The notes under the pieces were generated by a model, which saw only the letters and a list, made by a program, of their open reading frames with translations, had not been told where the DNA came from and made no database searches. Source: Eubacterium sp. (lineage in GTDB: Bacteria; Bacillota; Clostridia; Lachnospirales; Lachnospiraceae). Taken from it: 64,000 nucleotides of DNA. A program made the position numbers and the translations under genes. Below, one piece after another: positions 18,043 to 25,477 of the stretch; the first letter of the stretch is position 1; every line of letters begins with the position of its first letter. Location: NCBI GenBank assembly GCA_017430325.1, contig JAFRNE010000037.1, forward strand, positions 62,001-126,000, in the 5' to 3' direction.

Positions 18043-19461
18043 TTACTCATCGGCACTCTCGGTAGCAATGTTCTGCGTATCATTTGCATAGCCGGAATTA
18101 TTATCAACTATGCCATTTCCGTTGCGCGCTTCAGTAGTTCCTTCAGGTCCGTTTGATGTTCCTGATTCAGTTGTACCATTACCTCCTTCGGTAGTTGCGC
18201 CCTCTTCCGTTGTTTCTTCAGGCTTTTCAGCCACAGTGATAAGCACCGTACCGTTTTTATCAACTCTGTAACGGCTGCTAAGCTTAACTGATACCTCAGC
18301 AGGAGATACTCCCGTTTCAAGATCATTGCAGTCGATCAGCGGATTCAGATCATCGATAGAAAGTCCACCGACATTTCTTTCAAGCCCTGTAACGCTCACA
18401 ACGAATGCGCCCTGTATCTGAAGTGTATAAACATAAAGCTCGTCATTCTTATTGATCAGCTCTATATCATCAGTTGTGATAGTAAAGTTCTTAGTGATCA
18501 GCTCTTCCACATTTACGGTTATCACTATCGTATCAACCGAATCAGCCAGATAAATATTCTCCGGCAGGAAGTTCGAAATAGATCTCTCGAAGGTTGTATT
18601 TTCACTGATATCGCTTACGTCAAGATCGTTGATCGAAATATAAGACAGCTTCTCGATATCCTCTGCAGAACCTGCAACGACTATCTCGTTAATACTTGCT
18701 GTGATATCGGTCAGCTCATATCCACCCTTGACACTGCCCTTCGTATAGAATCTGATAGGTACTGATTTAGTCTCGTAAATAGGGACTGTAACCTTAGCCT
18801 CTTCAACATTCATTTCCAGCTTTGATGAGCTCATGATCTCATCATTTCCGTCATAGATCACCGGACTTACAGTGGTCTCGAAGTCCTCATATCTGTTTGT
18901 AACATCAACGTTGACTCTGACATTCTTGATCTTGTTTATCAGCGATTCAGGACCGGTAACATTTACAACAGCCGGGGCAGTAAAGGCTTTGCCAAGCGCA
19001 TAGCCATCGGCTACATTACCCTTTGTGGAAACCATAAGCTCAAACTGCTTTGATTTCTTCTCCTCGATGGAAAGAGTCATCGCATCATCAACCACAGTGA
19101 TTGAAAGCTTATCAGCGATAGAACCGTTATTTGGCTCAACGATTATCTTCGCTGTATTTGTATAAGACAGCTTAGACAGATCGGCAGTCGCGGTAAAATC
19201 CTTAGCCGTAAGCTCGTTTACTATGGAACGTCTGCCCTCGATAACTATATTTACAGTCTCGCCGGAGGTAACATCAAATACAAGACCACCCTCCTCGATC
19301 TGTTCACCGTTTATCTGCTCTACCGGAATATTGTATATCTCCTTGATAACCTTATAGTCATCAACATTTACAACGATCAGCCATATCACGAAGGCGATAA
19401 CGAGTGAAAGGAGCTTCAGCCATATTGACTTAAAGAACCCTTTTTCAGACTTGTTCTTCAT
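18043..19461 (-). CDS. cdaR: YbbR-domain regulator of diadenylate cyclase
   Basis: A 472-residue protein with one N-terminal membrane helix (about residues 12-30), then several YbbR domains of about 80-90 residues with the recurring V-x-V-x-G-(P/R/S) pattern, and a Thr/Glu/Gly/Asn-rich disordered tail of about 70 residues. In Bacillota CdaR binds CdaA at the membrane and modulates c-di-AMP synthesis. The start overlaps the end of cdaA by 17 bases, a sign of translational coupling, with GGGGGCG as ribosome binding site. The long acidic, threonine-rich tail is longer than I expect for the family and could contact the cell wall. Confidence 0.92.
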   Translation of the reverse strand: MKNKSEKGFFKSIWLKLLSLVIAFVIWLIVVNVDDYKVIKEIYNIPVEQINGEQIEEGGLVFDVTSGETVNIVIEGRRSIVNELTAKDFTATADLSKLSYTNTAKIIVEPNNGSIADKLSITVVDDAMTLSIEEKKSKQFELMVSTKGNVADGYALGKAFTAPAVVNVTGPESLINKIKNVRVNVDVTNRYEDFETTVSPVIYDGNDEIMSSSKLEMNVEEAKVTVPIYETKSVPIRFYTKGSVKGGYELTDITASINEIVVAGSAEDIEKLSYISINDLDVSDISENTTFERSISNFLPENIYLADSVDTIVITVNVEELITKNFTITTDDIELINKNDELYVYTLQIQGAFVVSVTGLERNVGGLSIDDLNPLIDCNDLETGVSPAEVSVKLSSRYRVDKNGTVLITVAEKPEETTEEGATTEGGNGTTESGTSNGPEGTTEARNGNGIVDNNSGYANDTQNIATESADE

Positions 19462-20323
19462 TCTTCACGCCCCCTTTTTTATGTTTTCTGTGGACTCTGA
19501 TCTCATCAGTTCTGTCCTGGAGAATCTGAAGATGACGTCTGAGGCTGTCCTCATCAAGATCCTTGTAAAGAGAACCCATATATGCAACTGAAATATTTCC
19601 GGTCTCCTCGGAAATAATAATAGTCATACTGTCAGTAACCTCGCTTATTCCGAGGCCGGCTCTGTGCCTTGTTCCCAGCTTCTTGTTAACATCATTTCTC
19701 TCTGTCAGAGGCAGGTAACAGGTTGCCGCAACAACACGGTTATTTCTGATGATCACCGCGCCGTCGTGAAGAGGTGTATTCTTCTCAAATATATTTACCA
19801 GGAGCTGTTCTGTAACAAGCGCATCTATACTGATACCGGTCTGCTCGTACTCACCGAGCGGTGTATCATGTTCAAGCACAATAAGAGCGCCTGTCTTATC
19901 CTTCGAAAGTTCAACAGACGTCTTAACGAGCTCGAAGATAGTCTTGTCATTGATCTTCTGCTCTCCGCTTTTCTTGTCATCAAATGTGAATATGTGTTTA
20001 AGGATCTTCTTCCTTCCAAGCTCATCAAGAGCATGACGGAGCTCCGGCTGGAAGAGTATAATGACGGCGATAATGCCGACACTTATCGTGTTTTTCGCAA
20101 GGTAAAGCAGCGTATTCAACCTGAATATTGCTGCAAGCCCGATAAAAAAAGCGACAAGTATCATACCACGAAGCAGTGTCCACGCGCGGCTTTGCTTTAT
20201 CCATGCCAATATGTGATAGATGATATATGCAATTATGATGATATCAAGTACATCCTGCCAGCCTATACTTGGAATATAGAACCAGTCAAAATACTGCTTG
20301 ATCTGTAGCCAGAAACCATACAC
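19445..20323 (-). CDS. cdaA: diadenylate cyclase (c-di-AMP synthase)
   Basis: About 292 residues. Three N-terminal membrane helices (to about residue 95) precede a DAC domain with the catalytic DGAVII and the ATP-binding GTRHRAGLGI motif. It condenses two ATP into c-di-AMP, which controls potassium and osmolyte transport and wall homeostasis. The frame begins at a GTG at 20332, but a second GTG at 20323 has GGGG about eight bases upstream and is the more likely start. It overlaps cdaR and follows the NPNR-repeat membrane protein gene by about 60 bases, so it is probably part of that operon. I saw no glmM directly downstream; the next gene is the Sir2 deacylase. Confidence 0.94.
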   Translation of the reverse strand: MYGFWLQIKQYFDWFYIPSIGWQDVLDIIIIAYIIYHILAWIKQSRAWTLLRGMILVAFFIGLAAIFRLNTLLYLAKNTISVGIIAVIILFQPELRHALDELGRKKILKHIFTFDDKKSGEQKINDKTIFELVKTSVELSKDKTGALIVLEHDTPLGEYEQTGISIDALVTEQLLVNIFEKNTPLHDGAVIIRNNRVVAATCYLPLTERNDVNKKLGTRHRAGLGISEVTDSMTIIISEETGNISVAYMGSLYKDLDEDSLRRHLQILQDRTDEIRVHRKHKKGGVKNEEQV

Positions 20324-20383
20324 TATGCACACCCCATTTACATTACGAAAGCCGGGATATCATCCGGATATCCACTCTTCCGA

Positions 20384-22003
20384 TTAGTCTTCTACATCCA
20401 TATCCTGTGCCCTGTTAGGATTCCTGTTTGGATTCCTGTTTGGGTTTCTGTTAGGATTTCTATTTGGATTTCTGTTAGAATTCTTTGCTGACGCTGCCGG
20501 CGCTGCCTTTGGCTGAACCGGTTTCTTCTTAGCAGCAGGCTGAGCAGTTCCTGTCGATGCATAAACAGCAGGTGTAGTCTGCCTCTCAACATCTATAAAG
20601 CCGCCCGGCTGTACTGTGCTTCTTGTAAGAGCGTCATCTATTGTTTTATTGAAATCCTGCTCTGCCTGCTTAACTGCCTGTTGAGTAGGACTTGTACTTT
20701 CCATCACTGTCTTTGGAGGATTAACTGCCTCTGCACTGCTCTGCGCTGCCGGTCTGACTGCCTCTGCTGCAGACTTAGCCGCCGGAGCAGCTGCAGGTCT
20801 CTGTGCGTTCTGAGCACCCTGTGCCGGTCTCTGTGGATTCTGTGCAGGTCTTGCAGTCTTATCCATATCCTGAGGCTGAGCAGCACTCATTGACTTACGT
20901 ACTGCAGGAGCCTGAAGCTCACCCTTAGCTGCGCCTGCCTGTGCTGCCTGAGCCTGAAGTCCTTCGGTCTGGCCCTGCGCTGCCTGAGCCGCCTTCTTTC
21001 TTCTCTCCGCCTCCATCTGTCTCTGTCTTGCCTCTGCAGGTGTAAGAGACTTGCTGAGCGGTGGATTCTTAGCTGCTGCAGCTGCCTGCTTTCTCATACG
21101 TGCAGCCTTCTCAAGGTCCTCGCCGAACTTTGGAACAGCCTTGACATAGTAATAATATTCATCATCCTCAAACTGAACACGCTCTGTCTTCCTGTAATCG
21201 ATAAGTCCCTTGCAGAACTGGAAGAAAGCAACAAATATAAGTCCGAAAAAAGTTGAAATAACAATGCTGCCCATATCAAACTTAAAGCCAACCTTGCCAC
21301 CTGCAACCGAGAATGCGATTATATTTACGATGGCACCAACGCCGATCGCAACATACTGTGAGAATTTGAAGGACATTCTGTAAAGAATTCCTGTAACGAT
21401 GATAGTAACCGCAAAGGCTGCTATCATGCCGATCATTTCCTTGTTATCCTGGAAATATTTCTTCATCTGATTGAACACTTCAACCTTGTCAGGATCAGCC
21501 GCAAATCTGATAGAGATATCCACATCCTTCAAAACCTGTCCATAGAAATAGATGATGATTCCGAAAGCAGCCGGAGCCGCACCTGCGATGCCGGCAATAA
21601 CTCCTATGAAGAGTGGAAGTATTCCCGAGAAAGACATGTAGGTAAATACAAATGAAAGAAGCAGTATATAACAATGCTTCGGGAAAAATCTCAGATATAC
21701 ACAATACATAGCCACGAAAAGGAGTACGAAGAAAAGTCCCGACTCAAGGCTGACTGCGAAGGAATTGACACTTATAACAGTACCGACTACAAAAAGCATA
21801 AATGCATCCGGCATAAGTGCACATAAGATTGAAATAAGGAGAACAAATATTTCCTTGCTGAAAAGCGATGAATAGGTAAATACCTTATTGATCGACGTAA
21901 ATACTACAAATGCCCAGATAAGACGTATGACAGGAACGATTATGTCATCGAAATTTCTGATAAAATCCCTGATTTTATTTTTGATCTTTACAAGATCTTT
22001 CAT
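20384..22003 (-). CDS. polytopic membrane protein with NPNR-repeat tail
   Basis: A 539-residue protein of unknown function. Roughly eight hydrophobic segments occupy residues 15-285. A charged segment (EDDEYYYYVKAVPKFGEDLEKAARMRKQ region, about 295-320) follows, then an Ala/Gln/Pro-rich disordered stretch of about 170 residues, and a tail of six four-residue NPNR-type repeats ending in an acidic tip. It starts inside the stop codon of the preceding small membrane protein gene (ATGA overlap) and is directly upstream of cdaA, suggesting a role in envelope or c-di-AMP related processes. I do not recognise the family. The tail is encoded by perfect-length 12-bp tandem repeats that could vary in number. 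Confidence 0.8.
   Translation of the reverse strand: MKDLVKIKNKIRDFIRNFDDIIVPVIRLIWAFVVFTSINKVFTYSSLFSKEIFVLLISILCALMPDAFMLFVVGTVISVNSFAVSLESGLFFVLLFVAMYCVYLRFFPKHCYILLLSFVFTYMSFSGILPLFIGVIAGIAGAAPAAFGIIIYFYGQVLKDVDISIRFAADPDKVEVFNQMKKYFQDNKEMIGMIAAFAVTIIVTGILYRMSFKFSQYVAIGVGAIVNIIAFSVAGGKVGFKFDMGSIVISTFFGLIFVAFFQFCKGLIDYRKTERVQFEDDEYYYYVKAVPKFGEDLEKAARMRKQAAAAAKNPPLSKSLTPAEARQRQMEAERRKKAAQAAQGQTEGLQAQAAQAGAAKGELQAPAVRKSMSAAQPQDMDKTARPAQNPQRPAQGAQNAQRPAAAPAAKSAAEAVRPAAQSSAEAVNPPKTVMESTSPTQQAVKQAEQDFNKTIDDALTRSTVQPGGFIDVERQTTPAVYASTGTAQPAAKKKPVQPKAAPAASAKNSNRNPNRNPNRNPNRNPNRNPNRAQDMDVED
20411..20482 (-). repeat. six 12-bp tandem repeats encoding NPNR
   Basis: Six contiguous 12-bp units of the type CCTGTTTGGATT (plus strand), each coding Asn-Pro-Asn-Arg (the first in reading order Asn-Ser-Asn-Arg). 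Slippage by whole units would keep the frame. Confidence 0.9.
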
Positions 22004-22494
22004 TTATCCTTCTCTCCTTTGTCACGTTTGAATGTACTCATATCAAGGTCATCTATGTCGCCCCCGATATTGCTGCTGACCTTATATTTCTTTGTATCGG
22101 TGGTCTCAAGTCTGTCATAATATTCGATCAGTCTTCTGAGATTTCCGTTATACTCAACAAGTCCGGGTTTAGCTTTATAATGCCTGTAAGAATATGCCAC
22201 TAAGGCAACAAGCTCAAATATCAGTAAGAATAAGCAGTAATTCATCATAAGCCTGCTTACGATCTTAAAGTAATTCGCCGATCCAAATTCAGAAAGATAT
22301 TTTTCAAAATCAACAAGTACAGATACCGCTACAAACGTCCAGAAACAGAAGGTTGATGTGACAAGTGTCTTCAGAAGATTGTATCTGATGTAATCCTCTT
22401 TGAAGTACTTCGCCAGAGCAAGTCCCTCGTGCTCATTGTTCTTCTCGTAAATAGCGATCCTGGTCATTATCCTGACCTTTTCATTATCTACCAT
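22000..22494 (-). CDS. small membrane protein, unknown
   Basis: A 164-residue protein with two clear hydrophobic helices (about residues 43-62 and 83-103) flanked by charged regions and a lysine/aspartate-rich C-terminus. No family recognised. The ATG lies in a short leader after a terminator-like hairpin at 22530-22564. Its stop overlaps the start of the NPNR-repeat protein gene by four bases (ATGA), so the two are almost certainly translated together and may form a membrane complex; cdaA and cdaR follow in the same direction. Confidence 0.75.
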   Translation of the reverse strand: MVDNEKVRIMTRIAIYEKNNEHEGLALAKYFKEDYIRYNLLKTLVTSTFCFWTFVAVSVLVDFEKYLSEFGSANYFKIVSRLMMNYCLFLLIFELVALVAYSYRHYKAKPGLVEYNGNLRRLIEYYDRLETTDTKKYKVSSNIGGDIDDLDMSTFKRDKGEKDK

Positions 22495-22529
22495 TTTTAT
22501 TTGCCTGCCTAACAGTTATTTTGCCCACA

Positions 22530-22564
22530 AAAATAAAGGGCACAGTTAATCAACTATACCCTTT
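22530..22564 (-). terminator. terminator of DUF6320 operon
   Basis: On the minus strand a 13-bp stem (AAAGGGTATAGTT with AACTGTGCCCTTT, two G-T pairs) is followed by ATTTTT. It ends the acetyltransferase/DUF6320 transcript. Confidence 0.75.
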
Positions 22565-22593
22565 ATCTTATGTTATCTGACCGAAAAAATCAA
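22565..22593 (-). promoter_or_regulatory. possible promoter of membrane protein/cdaA operon
   Basis: Minus-strand TTGATT (22593-22588), 17 bases, TAAGAT (22570-22565). Transcription would start inside the terminator stem at 22530-22564. The -10 box is weak, so support is modest. Confidence 0.35.
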
Positions 22594-22647
22594 GTATTAA
22601 GTTAACCTCAAAGTCTTAAAAAGCATTAATAAATATTAACAGCCGGA

Positions 22648-23319
22648 TTACAGATTAAACCTTCTCTGAATCTCTCCAACCACAGATCGGCCTCTGAAAA
22701 TAACAGCACCCACAAGCAGGATCAGACCTACCATCGTGCATACCAGCCAGGTTATGGACATCTTACCCTCAGCAATAAAATGTATGCAGCATGGCACAAG
22801 TCCAAATACAAAGCCCGAAAGCAGATACGCCATGGTATTTCCATGTCTGTCTATCATTGCCAGGACAAAATTCGTGGTCATCATGGCAGCCAGAACTATC
22901 GGCACCACCCAGTTGACCACAAGTCCCATGAACTCAAAATATTTGGCCGTAACAAGCAGCATGATCAGCATGACGATCAGAATAAGAGTCACTTTCCTTG
23001 CCGATCCCGTATCCGGTCTGAACTGTCTCATGATAAAAAACTCAAAGGCAAGGAGCCACATGGCAAGTATCAGGCTCCAGTGCAGCTTTGGAAACTCCGG
23101 TATACGTACTTTGTGAAGAAAATCAAAGCCGAGCCCGACGATGACGATACTCAGAACTATAAGCATCTGCAATTTATAAATAAACGAACGGACCTTCAGG
23201 GCCTTCAGCTGCGGAAAATGCGTTTCTCCACCTTCACCGCTGAGTCTGCTCTGACAAAGCGGACATTTGTCCGGATTTCCGCCAACCTCTATCTTGCAAT
23301 AAGGACATTTTTTCATCAT
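22648..23319 (-). CDS. DUF6320-like zinc-ribbon membrane protein
   Basis: A 223-residue protein with an N-terminal zinc ribbon (CPYC about residues 5-8, CPLC about residues 19-22), a short linker and about six hydrophobic helices from residue 50 to 210. This matches the DUF6320 type often found beside alcohol-acetyltransferase-like genes in Clostridia. The start overlaps the stop of the acetyltransferase-like gene (ATGA), so expression is coupled. Molecular role unknown; it may anchor or assist its partner enzyme. A terminator follows at 22530-22564. Confidence 0.8.
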   Translation of the reverse strand: MMKKCPYCKIEVGGNPDKCPLCQSRLSGEGGETHFPQLKALKVRSFIYKLQMLIVLSIVIVGLGFDFLHKVRIPEFPKLHWSLILAMWLLAFEFFIMRQFRPDTGSARKVTLILIVMLIMLLVTAKYFEFMGLVVNWVVPIVLAAMMTTNFVLAMIDRHGNTMAYLLSGFVFGLVPCCIHFIAEGKMSITWLVCTMVGLILLVGAVIFRGRSVVGEIQRRFNL

Positions 23320-24566
23320 TTAAATACCTCCGTTGCATAGACTTTTATATCAATTCCCGACTCAGAAAGTCTCCTGACCATATTTTTAACAACGCCTGTA
23401 TTCATATAAGGAGAAGCAACTCCCAGGGACAGATCGTCCTTAAAGCTGAATATGGTCGAAAATATATTATTCGAGCTGCAGAAGCCTGTAAAGGTCTCAA
23501 CCATATCATTAAGCTCTCCCGGCATGCTCTGCTTACCCATATTTGACAGTACCATAGACACCTTCCTGTTAGATCTGGCAGTAAAATATTTCACAACCCT
23601 TTGCTTGATAAACAGTGGAACCGGACGGACCGGAGCAACATATTCCATGGTCTCAAAGCTGTCCATCTGAGCCTTAATATTATCTTCTGTTAACAGACTT
23701 TTAAGTCTCGCATCAAACTCAGCCGCAAGCTCCTCTATACTTGTCTCCTTATCAAATACATGCGATACCGAAACATTGTTAAAGAAATTCCTTGATGTAT
23801 TTGACGGATAATAATTTCTGAGATTGACCGGCAGCGAGATCGTCACAGGCATATTGCGGCGGAGCGGCGGCATATCTCCGTATATGGCAAGCATCCACGC
23901 AGCAGCAATATAGCTTGTAAGTGACACATTAAGTTCTTTCACCTTCGCCAATATCTGTTTTGCCGGCATATGTATCTCAAAGAACTGCAGCTGATTGTAC
24001 GGAAGTTTTATGCCTCTCGGATGATAAGCCTTTCCGTAGGACTCAGACTTGACCAGTCCCTTATTTCCAAAGAACTGCTTATAGCTGTCCTGATTGAGAT
24101 CATCCTCCGAAGCTCCCGAAAGAATATTTGTTTCCTCAAATCTTCCCGGATGCTTAAGCTGTATATAATGAAAAACAATGATCTTCAGGAATTCCATGGC
24201 ACCGGTTCCGTCAGCCAGTGCATGGAACATATCAAGATTTATACGTCTTCCGAAATATGTAACCTGATAATGGAGCATGGCTTTTGCCGGCACATATAAG
24301 ACCGGACATATCCTGTCATGCTCTTCAGTAACTACAGGTTCGATATCGGTATCCTCAAGATAATGCCAAAATATTCCTCTGCGGATACGCACCTGAAACT
24401 GCGGTCTGTCGTATATAGCAAGCAGCACAGCCTTCTGAAGTATTTCAGGATCCACATCCTCCTTCAGAGTACAGCTTAAACGAAGTGTCCTTGTATCCCG
24501 CTTTGAGCAGGTTGCAAGGAAGACCTTCGCTACATTATCCATTTTATACCAGTTTACATTTTCCAT
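23316..24566 (-). CDS. alcohol acetyltransferase-like condensation-fold enzyme
   Basis: A 416-residue protein of the BAHD/condensation-like acyltransferase superfamily. The catalytic HxxxDG motif appears as HALADGTG at about residues 153-160, and a second conserved region near residue 240 (MPVTISLPVNLRNYY) fits this fold. Members join an acyl-CoA to an alcohol or amine; the substrate here is unknown. AGAGGT lies six bases before the ATG. The order is hydrolase, acetyltransferase, DUF6320 in one direction, a recurring neighbourhood in Clostridia that suggests lipid or ester metabolism. The upstream hydrolase gene may be damaged, so the gene may use a promoter of its own in the 67-base gap. Confidence 0.82.
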   Translation of the reverse strand: MENVNWYKMDNVAKVFLATCSKRDTRTLRLSCTLKEDVDPEILQKAVLLAIYDRPQFQVRIRRGIFWHYLEDTDIEPVVTEEHDRICPVLYVPAKAMLHYQVTYFGRRINLDMFHALADGTGAMEFLKIIVFHYIQLKHPGRFEETNILSGASEDDLNQDSYKQFFGNKGLVKSESYGKAYHPRGIKLPYNQLQFFEIHMPAKQILAKVKELNVSLTSYIAAAWMLAIYGDMPPLRRNMPVTISLPVNLRNYYPSNTSRNFFNNVSVSHVFDKETSIEELAAEFDARLKSLLTEDNIKAQMDSFETMEYVAPVRPVPLFIKQRVVKYFTARSNRKVSMVLSNMGKQSMPGELNDMVETFTGFCSSNNIFSTIFSFKDDLSLGVASPYMNTGVVKNMVRRLSESGIDIKVYATEVFK

Positions 24567-24582
24567 TACTAACCTCTATTTT

Positions 24583-24650
24583 ATCTTTAGATCAGTTAAT
24601 TCTTTCAACTACTGATCCTGTTTTATTTTCAGATCAGTTAATACTACTCA
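24583..24650 (-). repeat. short direct repeat between hydrolase and acetyltransferase genes
   Basis: ATTAACTGATCT followed by an A-rich stretch occurs twice about 45 bases apart. The first copy contains the stop codon of the hydrolase gene. It looks like a small local duplication. Confidence 0.5.
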
Positions 24651-25443
24651 CGAATTCAGTGACTTTGTTCATGGCCTTTTTAGATATCGGCAGAGGTGTC
24701 AGCTGATACACATGCCAGCCGTCCGGTTCAATATCAAGCTCAGCTCTTCCACCTTCACTGATGATCTTTTCCCTGAGCTTAATGCTGTCATCCAGGAGTA
24801 TCTCATTTTCTCCCACCATGATGAGTGTCGGCGGAAAATCTTCAAAGCTGCCATTTATAGGACTAAACTGAGGCTCCTCCGCTTCACCATGACCGGCAAT
24901 ATAAGCATCCGCAGCCTCCGTGACAAACTTCTTAGTAAGGATCGGGTCAAGCGCCGCTTTCTCCTCATAGCTGTCATTTGTCAGGGTCATATCAACCCAT
25001 GGGCTGAAAAGTATGAGTCCTTTCGGCACAGCCTGTTCCTTCTGCCTGATCTTCTGTGCCATGATCAAGGCAAGATTTCCGCCTGCCGAATCACCGGCTA
25101 AGATTATCCTGTCCGGCTTAAATCTGCTCTTTGTAAGAAACTCCCATACTGCCATGCCATCATTTAATGCCGCAGGATATGGATGTTCAGGCGCCAGCCT
25201 GTATTCAAAGGTAAATACAGCAAGCCCTGTGGCTATAGCCATCTTAGACGCAAGAACTCTGGAATAATTAAGTCCACCGCTGATATAACCTCCTCCATGC
25301 GCATAGAGGATCACCGTTTTATGATCATAGCCTTCCTGAGGTCTGATCATCTCACAGCAGATATTAACAAAAAGCGACAAAGCTGCAAAAATACCGGGCC
25401 ACAGTTTTAAATCTGCGACCCGGTACTGAATCATCCATCTCAA
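24634..25443 (-). CDS. alpha/beta hydrolase (HSL type), apparently 5'-truncated
   Basis: A 269-residue reading frame with the hormone-sensitive-lipase signature: HGGGYISGG (oxyanion hole, about residues 49-57), GDSAGGN (nucleophile Ser, about 126), a PILTKKF region and the terminal catalytic His in DGWHVY (about 245). The catalytic half is intact. The 5' part is odd: the frame opens with TTG at 25443 (ATG at 25434), no convincing ribosome binding site is seen, and the first 20 codons contain a complete terminator (25387-25425) that fits the upstream symporter gene. Family members usually carry about 40-60 more residues before HGGG. I infer a deletion that joined the symporter 3' end to the interior of this gene; expression is doubtful. 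Confidence 0.7.
   Translation of the reverse strand: MRWMIQYRVADLKLWPGIFAALSLFVNICCEMIRPQEGYDHKTVILYAHGGGYISGGLNYSRVLASKMAIATGLAVFTFEYRLAPEHPYPAALNDGMAVWEFLTKSRFKPDRIILAGDSAGGNLALIMAQKIRQKEQAVPKGLILFSPWVDMTLTNDSYEEKAALDPILTKKFVTEAADAYIAGHGEAEEPQFSPINGSFEDFPPTLIMVGENEILLDDSIKLREKIISEGGRAELDIEPDGWHVYQLTPLPISKKAMNKVTEFVSSIN
25387..25425 (-). terminator. terminator of symporter gene, inside hydrolase frame
   Basis: On the minus strand TACCGGGTCGCAG pairs with CTGTGGCCCGGTA (13 bp with two G-T pairs), loop ATTTAAAA, then TTTTT. It lies about 53 bases after the symporter stop codon. Confidence 0.8.
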
Positions 25444-25477
25444 ACACGAGATATTATATTTTCACGTAACACAATTA

